A DNA stretch of 64,000 bases from Cellulomonas sp. SG140 (GTDB lineage: Bacteria; Actinomycetota; Actinomycetes; Actinomycetales; Cellulomonadaceae): NCBI RefSeq assembly GCF_025770785.1, contig NZ_JANZLA010000003.1, positions 250,549 through 314,548 on the forward strand, in the 5' to 3' direction. The position numbers and the translations under genes were made by a program. Below, in pieces: positions 28,065 through 39,037 of this stretch. The first letter of the stretch is position 1. Every line of letters begins with the position of its first letter. Below the pieces are notes generated by a model that saw nothing but the letters and a program-made list of their open reading frames with translations, made no database searches and was not told the origin of the DNA.

Positions 28065-29837
28065 GTGCTGCGCACCCACACCGCCGGCTCGCTGCGAGCC
28101 GAGCACATCGGCACCACCGTGACCCTCACCGGGTGGGTGGACCGGCGGCGTGATCACGGCGGCGTGGCCTTCGTCGACCTGCGCGACGCCTCGGGGATCG
28201 CCCAGGTGGTGATCCGGGACGAGGCCGTGGCGCACGAGCTGCGTGCCGAGTACGTGCTGCAGGTGACCGGCACGGTGGGCCGCCGCCCGGAGGGCAACGA
28301 GAACCCGCACCTGCCCACGGGCGACGTGGAGGTCGTCGCCGACCAGGTCGTGGTGCTCAACGAGGCGGCGCCGCTGCCGTTCCAGGTCTCGACCTCGCTG
28401 AACGAGCCGGTCGGCGAGGAGGCGCGCCTCCGGTACCGCTACCTGGACCTGCGCCGGCCGGCCCCGGCGCATGCCATGCGGCTGCGCGCCAAGGTGAGCC
28501 AGGCGGCGCGTCGGGTGCTCGACGCGGAGGGCTTCGTCGAGTTCGAGACGCCGACGCTGACCCACTCGACACCCGAGGGTGCGCGCGACTTCCTGGTGCC
28601 GGCACGCCTGGCTCCCGGCAGCTGGTACGCCCTGCCGCAGTCGCCGCAGCTGTTCAAGCAGCTGCTGATGGTCGCCGGCATGGAGCGGTACTACCAGATC
28701 GCCCGCTGCTACCGGGACGAGGACTTCCGGGCCGACCGCCAGCCGGAGTTCACCCAGCTCGACGTCGAGATGAGCTTCGTCGACCAGGACGACGTGATCG
28801 CCGTCGCCGAGGACGTGCTCAAGGAGGTCTGGGCGCTGATCGACGTGGACCTGACCACGCCGATCCCGCGCATGACCTATGCCGACGCCATGGCCCGGTA
28901 CGGCACGGACAAGCCGGACCTGCGGTTCGGTCTCGAGCTGACCGACCTGACCCAGTACTTCGCGAGCACGCCGTTCCGGGTGTTCCAGGCGCCGTACGTC
29001 GGCGCCGTCGTGCAGCCCGGGGGAGCAACGACGCCGCGCCGCGGGTTCGACGCGTGGCAGGAGTGGGCCAAGCAGCGCGGCGCCAAGGGCCTCGCCTACG
29101 TGACGGTCGGCGACGACGGCGAGCTGGCCGGGCCGGTCGCGAAGAACATCTCCGACGACGAGCGCGCAGGGCTGGCGGCCGCGGTCGGCGCGAAGCCGGG
29201 CGACGCGGTGTTCTTCGCAGCGGGGAAGGCCTCCGAGGCGCGCGCGCTGCTCGGTGCGGCGCGGCTGGAGATCGGCCGGCGCGCCGAGCTGATCGACGAG
29301 AACGCCTGGTCGTTCGTGTGGGTGGTCGACGCACCGCTGTTCAAGCCCACGGGTGAGGACGACGACGTCGCGCTCGGCACCAGCGCCTGGACGGCTGTGC
29401 ACCACGCCTTCACCTCGCCGACGCCCGAGTGGATCGACCGGTTCGAGGAGGACCCGGGCAACGCCCTGGCGTATGCCTACGACATCGTCTGCAACGGCAA
29501 CGAGATCGGCGGCGGGTCCATCCGTATCCACCGCCGCGACGTGCAGGAGCGCGTGTTCGCGGTGATGGGGATCGACCACGACGAGGCCCAGGAGAAGTTC
29601 GGCTTCCTGCTCGACGCGTTCAAGTTCGGCGCACCGCCGCACGGCGGCATCGCGTTCGGCTGGGACCGGATCGTCGCGCTGCTCACGCACGCCGAGTCGA
29701 TCCGCGACGTGATCGCGTTCCCCAAGTCCGGTGGCGGGTTCGACCCGCTGACGGGCGCGCCGGCTCCGATCACACCCGAGCAGCGTCGCGAGGCCGGGGT
29801 GGACGCCAAGCCCAAGGCGCCCGCACCCGCCGTCTGA
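28065..29837 (+). CDS. aspS: Aspartate--tRNA ligase
   Basis: A 590-residue bacterial-type AspRS: N-terminal OB anticodon domain (about 1-110, with [19 protein letters not shown]), class II core with the [11 protein letters not shown] and [21 protein letters not shown] blocks, an inserted GAD domain (about 300-410) and the GIAFGWDRI motif 3. It may be the non-discriminating type if the organism uses amidotransferase, which cannot be judged here. GTG at 28065 follows GAAGGA. The upstream in-frame ATG lies in hisS and is rejected. Confidence 0.95.
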   Translation: MLRTHTAGSLRAEHIGTTVTLTGWVDRRRDHGGVAFVDLRDASGIAQVVIRDEAVAHELRAEYVLQVTGTVGRRPEGNENPHLPTGDVEVVADQVVVLNEAAPLPFQVSTSLNEPVGEEARLRYRYLDLRRPAPAHAMRLRAKVSQAARRVLDAEGFVEFETPTLTHSTPEGARDFLVPARLAPGSWYALPQSPQLFKQLLMVAGMERYYQIARCYRDEDFRADRQPEFTQLDVEMSFVDQDDVIAVAEDVLKEVWALIDVDLTTPIPRMTYADAMARYGTDKPDLRFGLELTDLTQYFASTPFRVFQAPYVGAVVQPGGATTPRRGFDAWQEWAKQRGAKGLAYVTVGDDGELAGPVAKNISDDERAGLAAAVGAKPGDAVFFAAGKASEARALLGAARLEIGRRAELIDENAWSFVWVVDAPLFKPTGEDDDVALGTSAWTAVHHAFTSPTPEWIDRFEEDPGNALAYAYDIVCNGNEIGGGSIRIHRRDVQERVFAVMGIDHDEAQEKFGFLLDAFKFGAPPHGGIAFGWDRIVALLTHAESIRDVIAFPKSGGGFDPLTGAPAPITPEQRREAGVDAKPKAPAPAV

Positions 29838-29846
29838 GCGGACGGG

Positions 29847-30629
29847 ATGACGCGGCTCGACGAGCTGCCGTCCAGGTGGCGGCAGGACAGGCTCGTCTGC
29901 TCGGACGCCGTCGGCCTCGAGCGCTCACGGCTGGAGGTCGACGGCGACGCCCTGGTGACCGTCGCCGCGCACCGGTCGGGCACGTCCGTCGCCGCGTACG
30001 GTCCTGACGGCGCCGCGGCGCGCCTGGTCACAGCGTTGGTGTCGTCCGGCCGGCTGCGGGGTCCGCTGCACTGGCTGACGCTGCCCCGCGACGGTGACCT
30101 CGCGTCCGACGTCGCGGCGGCGCTGGACGTCGAGCCTCTGCCGGGCTGGGACTGGCTGTCGACCGACACTGCGCCACCGCCCCAGCCGCGCGAGACGGAC
30201 GTGGTGCGGCTCGACCCTGCAGCTGACGCCGAGTCCATCCGGGAGTGCCTCCGGGCCGCCAACCCGGGTACGGAGGCGGACCCCGCCGGTCCGCACGAGG
30301 CCGGCTGGTGGGGCGTCGCGTCGAACGACGGGGGGCTGCTCGGCGTCATCGGGGCGTCCCGACGCGGCGCCGCCGAACCGGGGCACGCCACGTGGCACCT
30401 GCACGGCCTGGGCGTGCACCCCGTTGCGCGGCGGCAAGGACTCGGTCGGGCCCTCACCGCGGCGGCCGTGGGGGACGCGCTCCGCGCGGGGTCGCCGTGG
30501 GTGTCCCTCGGCGTGTGGGCGGACAACGACGCCGCGCTGGCGATGTACGCGGCGCTGGGCTTCCGCACCGATCATCAGCGCCGCTCGTACCGGCCCGTCG
30601 GCCTGCCGGCGACGCACCCCGGCCACTGA
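29847..30629 (+). CDS. GNAT-family acetyltransferase
   Basis: A 260-residue protein with a C-terminal GNAT domain (about 115-255). The acetyl-CoA loop [14 protein letters not shown] and the later [13 protein letters not shown] strand-helix are standard. The N-terminal 110 residues form a second, degenerate GNAT-like half without a CoA loop, so a tandem-GNAT fold as in mycothiol synthase is possible; that enzyme is usually longer. It lies nine bases after aspS and is probably co-transcribed. The substrate is unknown. Confidence 0.8.
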   Translation: MTRLDELPSRWRQDRLVCSDAVGLERSRLEVDGDALVTVAAHRSGTSVAAYGPDGAAARLVTALVSSGRLRGPLHWLTLPRDGDLASDVAAALDVEPLPGWDWLSTDTAPPPQPRETDVVRLDPAADAESIRECLRAANPGTEADPAGPHEAGWWGVASNDGGLLGVIGASRRGAAEPGHATWHLHGLGVHPVARRQGLGRALTAAAVGDALRAGSPWVSLGVWADNDAALAMYAALGFRTDHQRRSYRPVGLPATHPGH

Positions 30630-30648
30630 GAGGTGCCGCCCAGGGCCG

Positions 30649-32883
30649 TCAGTGCGTGATGGCCAGCCGCTCGTGCAGCCGGCGCAGCGGTGCCGGCGCC
30701 CACCAGTTCCACCGGCCGAGCACCGTCATCGTCGCCGGTACCAGCAGGACCCGGACCACGGTCGCGTCGACCAGCACCGCCACCGCCAGGGCGAAGCCCA
30801 CCTCCTTGATCACCAGGAGCCGGCCGGCGACGAAGCCGCTGAAGACGACGATGACGATGGCGGCGGCCGACGTGATGATCCGGCCGGACCGCTGCAGACC
30901 GAGCCGGACGGCGTCGTCGCTGGTCACCCCGCCGTCGTACAGCTCCTTGATCCGGGACAGCAGGAACACCTCGTAGTCCATCGCGAGCCCGAAGGCGAAG
31001 GCCACGACGAGCGCGAGCACGTACGTCTCGATCCCACCGACCGAGGTGAACCCGAGGAGGCCGGCCAGGTGGCCGTCCTGGAAGGTCCAGACGAGCACGC
31101 CGAGCGATGCCGACAGCGACAGCACGTTCGTCAGCAGGGCCTTGAGCGGGACCACCACCGAGCCGGTCATCAGGAAGAGCAGCACCAGGGTCGCCACCGC
31201 CACGATGCCCCCGGCGAGCCACGCGCGCTGCGCCAGCGCCTTCTGGAAGTCGAGCTCGTGCGCCGCCTGACCGGTGACCCACACGGGGAACCCCGGACGC
31301 AGCGCCCGCACGTCCTTCACCACACCGCGGGCGACCGCGCCCGCCGGATCCGTGGTGTCCAGCCGCAGCCCGATCTGCACGTACGACCCGACGGCGGCGG
31401 GCGGGTCGACCGACCGCACGTGCGACGTGCCGGCCAGCTTCGTGGCCAGTGCCGTGCCCTGCTCCATGCTCGACTGCACCAGCACCGTGATGGCGGGGGC
31501 CGCCGCGGAGGGGTACTGGTCGGCCAGCAGCCGCAGGAACGTCACCTGGTCGCTGCCGCGGGGCAGCAGCTCCGCCCCCGAGTTCCGCAGCTCGAGGTGG
31601 GCCAGGGGCGAGGCGAGCAGGGCGAGGAGCGCGAGGGTGCCGCCCATCACCCACCACGGCCGTCGTTGGACGCGGGCGGCCAGCCGGGAGAACGACCCCT
31701 CCTCGGACTGGACGTCGGACGTCCGCGCCAGCACCGCGCGCAGCAGGGGGACACGTGCGAGCACGCTCGGGCGGGCGAGCCGACGTCCGGACCAGGCGAG
31801 CAGCGCCGGCACCAGCGTCAGGGCCGTGGCCAGCGCGACGACGATCACACCGACCGCCGCGGCACCCACCGCACGCAGGATGTCCGGCCGGAACACCAGC
31901 AGACCGGCGATGGAGATCGCCACGGTGAGCGCGGAGAAGGTGACGGTCCGGCCCGCGGTCGCCATGGTCCGTTCGACGGCCTCCGCCACGGCACCGTCCC
32001 CGCGGCGGCGTCGGCTGGCCGCACCGCCGTCGGTGTCGGTCAACCGGTGCAGCTCCTCGCGGTACCGACTGACCACGAGCAGGCCGTAGTCGATGGACAG
32101 GCCGAGGCCGAGGACGGTCACGACGTTCACCACGGACGCGTCGACGGTCATCACGTAGGACAGGCCGAGCACCGCCGCGAGCCCACCGGCGATGGACGCC
32201 AGTGCGCCGGCCATCGGCATGGCGGCCGCGAGGAACCCGCCGAACACCAGCACCATGACCAGCAGGGCCACGGGGAGCGCGATCGCCTCGCCGGTGCGCA
32301 GGTCCTTCTCCACCTGGCCGGTGATCGCGTCGACGATGAGCGGCGTCCCGCCGACCACCCCCGTCACCTGCGGAGCCGCGGGCCGCAGAGCGTCCGGCAC
32401 ACCGCCGAGCAGCGTCTCGACGTCGTGCAGAGCGGTCGTCTTCGCGTCCCCGGTCACGTCGGGCTTGAGCTCGACGACGACCAGGAAGCCCTTGCCGTCG
32501 CGCGCGACGAGCGGCATGGCGGCCGGGTTGGTCACGCCGCCCGGGAGCACCAGCGGGTCGATCACCGAGGCGACGCCCGGGACTGCTGCGAGCTTCGAGC
32601 GCTGCGGCGCCAGGGCCTCGGCGACACCGGGAGCCGCCGGGTCCGCACCGCTGACCGCAAGGGTCAGCGACGCACCACCCTGGGCGGTCGAGGCGAGGAT
32701 CGCGTCCGCGGCGTCGCTCTCCGAGCCGGGGACCGCCGGCGCGCCCGTGGTCAGCCGGTCGAACACCGTCTGACCCGTCACGCTGGTGACCGCCAGCACG
32801 TACGCGACCGCGGCCAGGACCAGCCACACCAGCACGGCCGTGCGAGGACGACGGGCGACGGCGCGGCCGAGACGTGCGAACAC
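30649..32883 (-). CDS. MMPL-family transporter
   Basis: A 744-residue RND-superfamily lipid exporter with about 12 spans in two homologous halves: one span at 13-32, a large outer loop, five spans (about 195-365), then the same pattern repeated. The family signatures [18 protein letters not shown] and [17 protein letters not shown] contain the paired Asp-Tyr residues used in proton transfer. Relatives export glycolipids, polyketide lipids or heme. It is smaller than mycobacterial MmpL3 and lacks its long C-terminal tail. The GTG at 32883 gives a [14 protein letters not shown] start; the ORF upstream is a shadow of rarA. Confidence 0.92.
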   Translation of the reverse strand: MFARLGRAVARRPRTAVLVWLVLAAVAYVLAVTSVTGQTVFDRLTTGAPAVPGSESDAADAILASTAQGGASLTLAVSGADPAAPGVAEALAPQRSKLAAVPGVASVIDPLVLPGGVTNPAAMPLVARDGKGFLVVVELKPDVTGDAKTTALHDVETLLGGVPDALRPAAPQVTGVVGGTPLIVDAITGQVEKDLRTGEAIALPVALLVMVLVFGGFLAAAMPMAGALASIAGGLAAVLGLSYVMTVDASVVNVVTVLGLGLSIDYGLLVVSRYREELHRLTDTDGGAASRRRRGDGAVAEAVERTMATAGRTVTFSALTVAISIAGLLVFRPDILRAVGAAAVGVIVVALATALTLVPALLAWSGRRLARPSVLARVPLLRAVLARTSDVQSEEGSFSRLAARVQRRPWWVMGGTLALLALLASPLAHLELRNSGAELLPRGSDQVTFLRLLADQYPSAAAPAITVLVQSSMEQGTALATKLAGTSHVRSVDPPAAVGSYVQIGLRLDTTDPAGAVARGVVKDVRALRPGFPVWVTGQAAHELDFQKALAQRAWLAGGIVAVATLVLLFLMTGSVVVPLKALLTNVLSLSASLGVLVWTFQDGHLAGLLGFTSVGGIETYVLALVVAFAFGLAMDYEVFLLSRIKELYDGGVTSDDAVRLGLQRSGRIITSAAAIVIVVFSGFVAGRLLVIKEVGFALAVAVLVDATVVRVLLVPATMTVLGRWNWWAPAPLRRLHERLAITH

Positions 32884-32984
32884 GCGGTCATCGTCGCAGG
32901 ATTCCCGTCGGTGCGCGTCCGCCCGCACGGGTGGTGCGGCGCGGCCGAGGACGCCCCGCGACAGGCCGCGTCGGTGCCGGTGCG

Positions 32985-32990
32985 TAGGCT
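32985..32990 (+). promoter_or_regulatory. -10 element for leaderless rarA
   Basis: TAGGCT ends seven bases before the rarA GTG with no ribosome binding site between. It lies in the 114-base divergent region shared with the MMPL gene. Confidence 0.6.
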
Positions 32991-32997
32991 TCCCGCC

Positions 32998-34395
32998 GTG
33001 GACCTGTTCGACGCGGTGCAGTCGACCGCGCAGGGCCTGCCCGAGATCAGCGCAGGCGCACCCCTCGCCGTGCGGATGCGGCCGACCAGCCTCGCGGAGG
33101 TCGCGGGACAGGAGCACCTGCTCGAACCGGGTTCGCCGCTGCGCCGGCTCGTCGAGCCGCAGTCGCCCGCTGCCCGACGCGCCGCCCCCACGTCGGTCGT
33201 CCTGTGGGGGCCGCCTGGCACGGGCAAGACGACGCTCGCGTACCTCATCGCGGCGACGTCCGGTCGCCGGTTCGTCGAGCTCTCTGCCGTGACGGCCGGC
33301 GTCAAGGACGTGCGTGCGGTGATCGACGAGGCACGGCGCCGCCTCGTCACGGACGGCACGGAGACGGTCCTGTTCATCGACGAGGTGCACCGGTTCACCC
33401 GGACCCAGCAGGACGCCCTGCTGCCCAGCGTGGAGAACCGCTGGGTCACCCTCGTGGCGGCCACCACGGAGAACCCGTCGTTCTCGGTGAACGGCCCGCT
33501 GCTGTCCCGCTCCCTGCTGCTGACCCTCCACCCGCTGTCGGTCGACGACGTCCGCGGACTGGTGCGGCGCGCCGTGGCCGACGGCCGGGGCCTGGCCGCC
33601 AGCGTGGAGCTCGAGCAGGAGGCCGAGGACCACCTGCTCCGGCTGGCGGGCGGGGACGCACGCAAGGCGCTGACCATCCTCGAGGCGGCGGCGGGGGCCG
33701 CGCTGTCGGCAGCGCCCGTCGGACGGGCGGAGGACGAGGCCGCCGTCCCCGTGGTGGTCGACCTCGCCACCGTCGAGCGGGCGATCGACGTCGCGGCGGT
33801 CCGCTACGACCGGGACGGCGACCAGCACTACGACGTGATCAGCGCCTTCATCAAGTCGGTGCGCGGGTCGGACGTCGACGCGGCGCTGCACTACCTGGCC
33901 CGGATGATCGCCGCGGGGGAGGACCCCCGGTTCATCGCGCGGCGCATCGTCATCTCGGCGTCCGAGGACGTCGGCATGGCGGACCCGAGCGCCCTGCAGA
34001 CCGCCGTGGCCGCCGCGCAGGCGGTGGCCCTGATCGGCATGCCGGAGGCCCGGATCATCCTGGCCGAGGCCGTGGTGCACCTGGCCACGGCACCGAAGTC
34101 CAACGCCGCCTACCTGGGCATCGACAGGGCGCTGGCGGACGTGCGCTCCGGGCGGATCGGCAGCGTGCCACCGCACCTGCGCGACGCCCACTACGCCGGT
34201 GCGCAGCAGCTGGGGCACGGCAAGGGCTACGTGTACGCGCACGACGAGCCCCACGCGGTCGCCGCGCAGCAGTACCTGCCCGACGAGCTCGTCGGCACCC
34301 GGTACTACGAGCCCTCGGACCGCGGGTACGAGCGCCAGGTGTCCGAACGCCTCGAGCGGATCCGTCCCCTGCTGCACCCGGACGAGCCGCGCTGA
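32998..34395 (+). CDS. rarA: Replication-associated recombination protein A
   Basis: A 465-residue AAA+ ATPase of the RarA/MgsA/WRNIP1 family, related to clamp loaders and acting at stalled forks. Walker A ([10 protein letters not shown]), Walker B (FIDEVHRF), sensor 1 (AATTENPSF), the SRSLL arginine finger and the C-terminal tetramerisation region ([24 protein letters not shown]) are present. An N-terminal VDLFDA precedes the core. The start is set by the -10 element; the large upstream frame crosses the antisense MMPL gene. Confidence 0.94.
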   Translation: MDLFDAVQSTAQGLPEISAGAPLAVRMRPTSLAEVAGQEHLLEPGSPLRRLVEPQSPAARRAAPTSVVLWGPPGTGKTTLAYLIAATSGRRFVELSAVTAGVKDVRAVIDEARRRLVTDGTETVLFIDEVHRFTRTQQDALLPSVENRWVTLVAATTENPSFSVNGPLLSRSLLLTLHPLSVDDVRGLVRRAVADGRGLAASVELEQEAEDHLLRLAGGDARKALTILEAAAGAALSAAPVGRAEDEAAVPVVVDLATVERAIDVAAVRYDRDGDQHYDVISAFIKSVRGSDVDAALHYLARMIAAGEDPRFIARRIVISASEDVGMADPSALQTAVAAAQAVALIGMPEARIILAEAVVHLATAPKSNAAYLGIDRALADVRSGRIGSVPPHLRDAHYAGAQQLGHGKGYVYAHDEPHAVAAQQYLPDELVGTRYYEPSDRGYERQVSERLERIRPLLHPDEPR

Positions 34396-34450
34396 GCCTG
34401 CCGAGTCCCGGCGCCGGCGCCATGGGCTCCGCCGCGGCACCGGGGCAGCG

Positions 34451-34469
34451 CCGGGACAGCGTGTCCCGG
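34451..34469 (+). terminator. Hairpin after rarA
   Basis: CCGGGACA-GCG-TGTCCCGG is a perfect 8-bp stem with a 3-base loop between rarA and the rpsD promoter. There is no T-run, so termination is likely but not certain. Confidence 0.5.
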
Positions 34470-34486
34470 GGCCGCCGCACGTCCGG

Positions 34487-34492
34487 TAGAGT
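34487..34492 (+). promoter_or_regulatory. -10 element of rpsD
   Basis: TAGAGT lies 174 bases before the rpsD GTG. The long leader contains an imperfect inverted repeat (CGTCGTGCGC and GTGCGACGACG, about 34501-34526). Leader-mediated autoregulation by S4 is known elsewhere, but I see no specific S4 pseudoknot. Confidence 0.5.
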
Positions 34493-34666
34493 GGACGGGT
34501 TCGTCGTGCGCTCGCGTGCGACGACGCCTGGGGTCTCAGCCTCGCCACCGTCAGCAGCAGGTTCAGCAGCACCGTCGACGGCGGCTCCATGGTCGGCCCC
34601 ACGCCCGCCGGACCCGGTGTCCGCCCGTGGGCGTGACGTCATCACCACGACAGGAAGAACATCTCT

Positions 34667-35293
34667 GTGACCAACGTGACCCGTTCGCGTCGTCAGGTCC
34701 GTCTGAGCCGCGCGCTCGGCCTGGCCCTGACGCCCAAGGCCGTCAAGCACTTCGAGAAGCGGCCGTACCCGCCCGGCGAGCACGGCCGCGCCCGTCGCCG
34801 CACCGAGTCGGACTACGCGGTCCGGCTGCGCGAGAAGCAGCGTCTGCGCGCCCAGTACGCGCTGCGCGAGAAGCAGCTCGCCAAGGCGTACGAGAACGCC
34901 CGCAAGGCCCCCGGTCTGACCGGTGAGGCCCTCGTCGAGGACCTCGAGACCCGTCTGGACGCCCTCGTGCTGCGTGCCGGCTTCGCCCGCACCATCCTGC
35001 AGGCACGCCAGGTGGTCACCCACCGTCACGTGCTGGTCGACGGCAAGATCGTGGACCGTCCGTCGTTCCGCGTGCAGGAGGGCCAGACCCTCCAGATCAA
35101 GCCGAAGAGCCAGGCGACCACGCCGTTCCAGATCGCCGCCGCCGGCGCCCACCGCGACGTGCTGCCGGCTGTCCCGGGCTACCTGGACGTGCAGCTCGAG
35201 AAGCTGTCGGCCGTGCTGGTCCGCCGCCCGAAGCGCGCCGAGGTCCCGGTGACCTGCGAGGTCCAGCTGGTCGTCGAGTACTACGCCCGCTGA
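34667..35293 (+). CDS. rpsD: 30S ribosomal protein S4
   Basis: A 208-residue primary 16S rRNA-binding protein. The S4 RNA-binding motif spans about 100-160 ([29 protein letters not shown]). The N-terminal zinc Cys cluster of many S4 proteins is absent; the only Cys lies near the C-terminus, so this is the zinc-independent (C-minus) form. The GTG follows AGGAAG. It is alone here, not in the rpsM-rpsK-rpoA cluster. Confidence 0.96.
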   Translation: MTNVTRSRRQVRLSRALGLALTPKAVKHFEKRPYPPGEHGRARRRTESDYAVRLREKQRLRAQYALREKQLAKAYENARKAPGLTGEALVEDLETRLDALVLRAGFARTILQARQVVTHRHVLVDGKIVDRPSFRVQEGQTLQIKPKSQATTPFQIAAAGAHRDVLPAVPGYLDVQLEKLSAVLVRRPKRAEVPVTCEVQLVVEYYAR

Positions 35294-35322
35294 CCCACCG
35301 TCGGGCGACGAGCCCGACACCT

Positions 35323-35364
35323 GCACGAGAGCCCCGCACCGGTCCGGTCGCGGGGCTCTCGTGC
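35323..35364 (+). terminator. Terminator after rpsD
   Basis: A perfect 15-bp stem, GCACGAGAGCCCCGC with GCGGGGCTCTCGTGC, around a 12-base loop starts 30 bases after the rpsD stop. No T-run follows, as usual in this genome. Confidence 0.75.
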
Positions 35365-35411
35365 ACCCGGCCCCGGCCGGGCACGGCGCAGGGCCCGCGT
35401 GGGCGCGCCGG

Positions 35412-35417
35412 TAGGGT
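35412..35417 (+). promoter_or_regulatory. -10 element of the DUF948 gene pair
   Basis: TAGGGT lies about 90 bases before the ATG at 35506, just after the rpsD terminator. No clear -35 is seen. Confidence 0.4.
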
Positions 35418-35505
35418 GGTGCGCTGGTGCGGCCGGAGCGCCGCACCGTTCCGCGGTGCCGCGTCGGGCGGCACCCGGCGTACGGACGACAGGACGGAGC
35501 GACCC

Positions 35506-35865
35506 ATGTCCGGTGGCGACATCGCAGGCCTCATCGCCGCGGTGGCCTTCGTCGCGCTCGTCGGCTTCCTGGCGCTCCCGCTGGTGAAGCTCGGCCGGAC
35601 GTTCGACTCCGCGACACGGGCGCTGACCGAGCTGACCGACCACACCGTCCCGGTCATCGACGAGGCCGCGAAGGCGGTGGCGAGCGGGAACCTCCAGCTC
35701 GAGAAGGTCGACGCCGTCACCTCCGCCGCGGCCTCCGTGTCGGAGAACGTCTCGGCGCTCACGGCGCTGATGACGGCGACGGTCGGCGGCCCGCTGATCA
35801 AGGTGGCGGCCTTCAGCCACGCCGTGCGCCGCGCGCTGGCAGGTGTGCGACGGGGGAGCCGCTGA
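35506..35865 (+). CDS. DUF948-domain membrane protein
   Basis: A 119-residue protein with one N-terminal span (about 5-26) followed by a helical, Ala/Val-rich region with heptad-like spacing (about 30-90), as in the DUF948 family. The function is unknown; such proteins precede alaS in many actinobacteria. The ATG follows AGGACGGAG. The next gene starts in its stop codon (TGATG). Confidence 0.8.
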   Translation: MSGGDIAGLIAAVAFVALVGFLALPLVKLGRTFDSATRALTELTDHTVPVIDEAAKAVASGNLQLEKVDAVTSAAASVSENVSALTALMTATVGGPLIKVAAFSHAVRRALAGVRRGSR

Positions 35866-36227
35866 TGCGCCGGCTGTTCTGGGTGGGCGTCGGGGTCGCC
35901 CTGACGGTGGTCGTGGTGCGCCAGGGCCGCGCGCTGCTGGAGCGGTACGCGCCACCGGAGGCAACCGCGGCCGTCGCCGGCGCGGGCCGCCTCGCCCGCG
36001 CCGCCGAGGGCGCACGCCGGGAGTTCGCGGCCGGGTTCGCCGAGCGTGAGCGCGCTCTGCGCGAGGCGCTGGTGGGCGACGTCGACGTGGAGCAGCTGCG
36101 CGCCGAGGCACCTGCCCGGCGGGCCGCCCTCCGGGAGACGTTCGGCGGTCGCCACGCCGCACCGCCCGAGTGGGCGGAGAACCCGACCGAGGACCCGGAC
36201 GACGACGACGGCTACGCCTTCTTCTGA
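35865..36227 (+). CDS. Small membrane protein, DUF6167-like
   Basis: A 120-residue protein with one N-terminal span (about 4-20), a long helical middle (about 45-95) and an acidic tail (DPDDDDGYAFF). It resembles the small conserved protein found between the DUF948 gene and alaS in actinobacteria, which databases call DUF6167; I assign that name from context and am only moderately sure. The start overlaps the DUF948 stop. Confidence 0.6.
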   Translation: MRRLFWVGVGVALTVVVVRQGRALLERYAPPEATAAVAGAGRLARAAEGARREFAAGFAERERALREALVGDVDVEQLRAEAPARRAALRETFGGRHAAPPEWAENPTEDPDDDDGYAFF

Positions 36228-36343
36228 GCCGCCACCGGCTCCTCCGCCACCGCGGCGCCCGAGACGGAACACCGTCGCCCGCCGCGACGCTGCACCTGTG
36301 AGAACCCGCCCGCCAACGGGCGCCGAACGACGACGAGGACATC

Positions 36344-39037
36344 ATGCGCACCGCCGAGATCCGCCAGCGCTGGCTCGACTACTTCGAGAGCAAGGGCCAC
36401 GCCGTCGTGCCGTCGGTGCCCCTGATCTCCCCGGATCCGTCGATCCTGTTCACCATCGCCGGCATGGTGCCCTTCATCCCGTACATCCTGGGCACCCAGC
36501 AGGCGCCGTGGCCGCGCGTGGCGAGCGTGCAGAAGTGCATCCGGACCAACGACATCGAGAACGTCGGCCGCACCGCACGGCACGGCACGTTCTTCCAGAT
36601 GAACGGCAACTTCTCGTTCGGCGACTACTTCAAGGAAGGCGCCATCGAGCTGGCCTGGGAGCTGCTGACCGGCTCCCAGGACGAGGGCCGGTACGGGTTC
36701 GACGGCGACCGGCTCTGGGTGACGATCTGGGACCAGGACGACGTCGCGCTGGACTCGCTGCACCAGGTCGGTGTGGACCCGAGGCACATCGTGCGACTGC
36801 CGCGGGAGGAGAACTTCTGGGACACCGGCCAGCCGGGCCCGGCGGGCCCGTGCGCCGAGTTCCACTACGACCGCGGTCCCGAGTACGGGCCCGAGGCGGT
36901 GGGCGGCACGGTGGACCCGGGCGGCGACCGCTACATGGAGATCTGGAACCTGGTGTTCGACCAGTTCATCCGTGGCGAGGGCGTCGGCAAGGTGTACCCG
37001 CTGGTCGGCGAGCTGGACAAGAAGGCGATCGACACCGGCGCGGGCCTGGAGCGGATGGCCTTCCTGCTCCAGGACAAGCAGAACATGTACGAGATCGACG
37101 AGGTGTTCCCCGTCATCACCAAGGCGGAGGAGATCTCCGGCCGCCGGTACGGCGCCGACCAGGCCGACGACGTGCGGCTGCGGGTCGTCGCGGACCACGT
37201 GCGGTCCGCCCTGATGCTGATCGGCGACGGCGTGACGCCGTCGAACGAGGGCCGCGGCTACGTGCTCCGTCGCCTGCTGCGCCGCACCGTCCGGTCGATG
37301 CGGCTGCTCGGCGTGCAGGAGGCGACCCTGCCGCACCTGCTGCCGGTCAGCCGCGACGCGATGAGCGCGTCGTACCCGAACGTCGCCGAGGACTTCAACC
37401 GCATCTCCCAGGTGGCGTACGGCGAGGAGGAGGCGTTCGCGCGCACCCTCGAGTCCGGGACGGCGATCCTCGACACGGCCGTGCGCACGGCGAAGGCGAG
37501 CGCCGGGGCGGACGTGCCGGTGCTCACGGGCGCCCAGGCGTTCACGCTGCACGACACGTACGGCTTCCCGATCGACCTCACGCTCGAGATGGCGGCTGAG
37601 CACGGCGTGCAGGTGGACGAGGGCGCGTTCCGCTCCCTGATGGCCGAGCAGAAGGCCCGTGCCCGCGCCGACGCGCTGGCCAAGAAGACGGGACACGCGG
37701 ACACCTCCGCCTACGCGGACCTGCACGCCCGGCTGTCGGACGAGCACGGGCGGCCCGTGAAGTTCATCGGCTACACCGACACCACGGCGCGCGCGCACGT
37801 CGTCGGCCTGCTGGTCGACGGCGTCCCGGCGCCCGCGGCCGTCGCCCCGGCGGACGTCGAGGTGGTCCTGGACGTCACGCCGTTCTACGCGGAGGCGGGC
37901 GGTCAGCTCGCGGACACCGGCACGATCGTGCTGGACGGTGGGGCCCGCATCGAGGTGGACGACGTCCAGGCGCCCATCAAGGGCCTGAACGTGCACCGCG
38001 GGCGGCTGGTGGACGGCACGGTGACCTTCGGCGAGCCGGCGACGGCGACGATCGACGTCGCACGGCGTCGGGCGATCGCCCGGGCGCACACCGCGACGCA
38101 CATGGTGCACAAGGCGCTGCGCGAGGAGCTGGGCCCGACGGCCACGCAGGCCGGGTCCGAGAACGCACCGAGCCGGCTGCGCTTCGACTTCCGGTCGGGA
38201 GCCGCGGTGCCCGCGTCGTCCCTCTCGGAGATCGAGGGGCGCGTCAACTCCCGGCTGCAGGACGACCTCGAGGTCACCGACAAGGTGATGGACATCGACG
38301 AGGCTCGAGCGCTCGGCGCCATGGCGCTGTTCGGCGAGAAGTACGGCCGGCAGGTGCGCGTGGTGTCGATCGGCGGCGACTGGTCGCGCGAGCTGTGCGC
38401 GGGCACCCACGTGCGTCGCTCCGGCGAGCTCGGGCTGGTCACGCTCCTCGGCGAGGCGTCGATCGGCTCCGGCGTCCGGCGTGTCGACGCGCTGGTCGGC
38501 GACGGCGCCTACGGGTACCACGCCACCGAGCGCGCGCTGGTCGGACAGCTGTCGGGCCTGCTGGGCGCGCGGCCCGACGAGCTGGCCGACCGCGTGTCCG
38601 GCCTGCTGACGCGGCTCAAGGACTCCGAGAAGGAGCTCGCGAACCTGCGCCAGGGTCAGCTGCTCGCGCAGGCCGGCACGCTCGCGGCCGCCCCGCAGCT
38701 GGTGGGCAACACCCGCGTCGTCGTGCACGACGCCGGCGAGGTCGGTTCCGGTGACGACCTGCGGGGCCTGGTCACGGACGTGCGGTCCCGGCTCGGCGAG
38801 TCGTCTCCGTCGGTCGTGGCCGTCGGCGGCGTCAGCAAGGGCCGGCCGGTCGTCGTCGTGGCGACCAACGCGGCGGCCCGCGAGGCGGGCCTGAAGGCGG
38901 GTGCCATGGTCCGCGCGGCATCCGCGGTGCTGGGTGGTGGCGGCGGCGGTCGCGACGACCTCGCGCAGGGCGGTGGGCAGGAGGCGGCCAAGCTGCCCGA
39001 GGCCCTGTCCGCCGTCGTCGAGGCGGTGCGTGCCTGA
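36344..39037 (+). CDS. alaS: Alanine--tRNA ligase
   Basis: An 897-residue class II synthetase: N-terminal catalytic core (about 1-260; MNGNFSFGDYFKEGAIELAWE and GAGLERM), a tRNA-recognition middle, an editing domain (about 570-720; HTATHMVHKALREEL, with AGTHV near 686), and a C-terminal domain ending in DHH-associated DHHA1-like repeats (GGGGGGR..LAQGGG). Zinc residues for editing (HTATH, C..H) are visible. ATG follows GACGAGGA. ruvX starts eight bases before its stop. Confidence 0.97.
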   Translation: MRTAEIRQRWLDYFESKGHAVVPSVPLISPDPSILFTIAGMVPFIPYILGTQQAPWPRVASVQKCIRTNDIENVGRTARHGTFFQMNGNFSFGDYFKEGAIELAWELLTGSQDEGRYGFDGDRLWVTIWDQDDVALDSLHQVGVDPRHIVRLPREENFWDTGQPGPAGPCAEFHYDRGPEYGPEAVGGTVDPGGDRYMEIWNLVFDQFIRGEGVGKVYPLVGELDKKAIDTGAGLERMAFLLQDKQNMYEIDEVFPVITKAEEISGRRYGADQADDVRLRVVADHVRSALMLIGDGVTPSNEGRGYVLRRLLRRTVRSMRLLGVQEATLPHLLPVSRDAMSASYPNVAEDFNRISQVAYGEEEAFARTLESGTAILDTAVRTAKASAGADVPVLTGAQAFTLHDTYGFPIDLTLEMAAEHGVQVDEGAFRSLMAEQKARARADALAKKTGHADTSAYADLHARLSDEHGRPVKFIGYTDTTARAHVVGLLVDGVPAPAAVAPADVEVVLDVTPFYAEAGGQLADTGTIVLDGGARIEVDDVQAPIKGLNVHRGRLVDGTVTFGEPATATIDVARRRAIARAHTATHMVHKALREELGPTATQAGSENAPSRLRFDFRSGAAVPASSLSEIEGRVNSRLQDDLEVTDKVMDIDEARALGAMALFGEKYGRQVRVVSIGGDWSRELCAGTHVRRSGELGLVTLLGEASIGSGVRRVDALVGDGAYGYHATERALVGQLSGLLGARPDELADRVSGLLTRLKDSEKELANLRQGQLLAQAGTLAAAPQLVGNTRVVVHDAGEVGSGDDLRGLVTDVRSRLGESSPSVVAVGGVSKGRPVVVVATNAAAREAGLKAGAMVRAASAVLGGGGGGRDDLAQGGGQEAAKLPEALSAVVEAVRA

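Noticed and set aside
30649..34602. MMPL reading frame extended to 1317 residues
   Set aside because: The first 570 residues are antisense to rarA and have no membrane spans; the MMPL start at 32883 fits the family.
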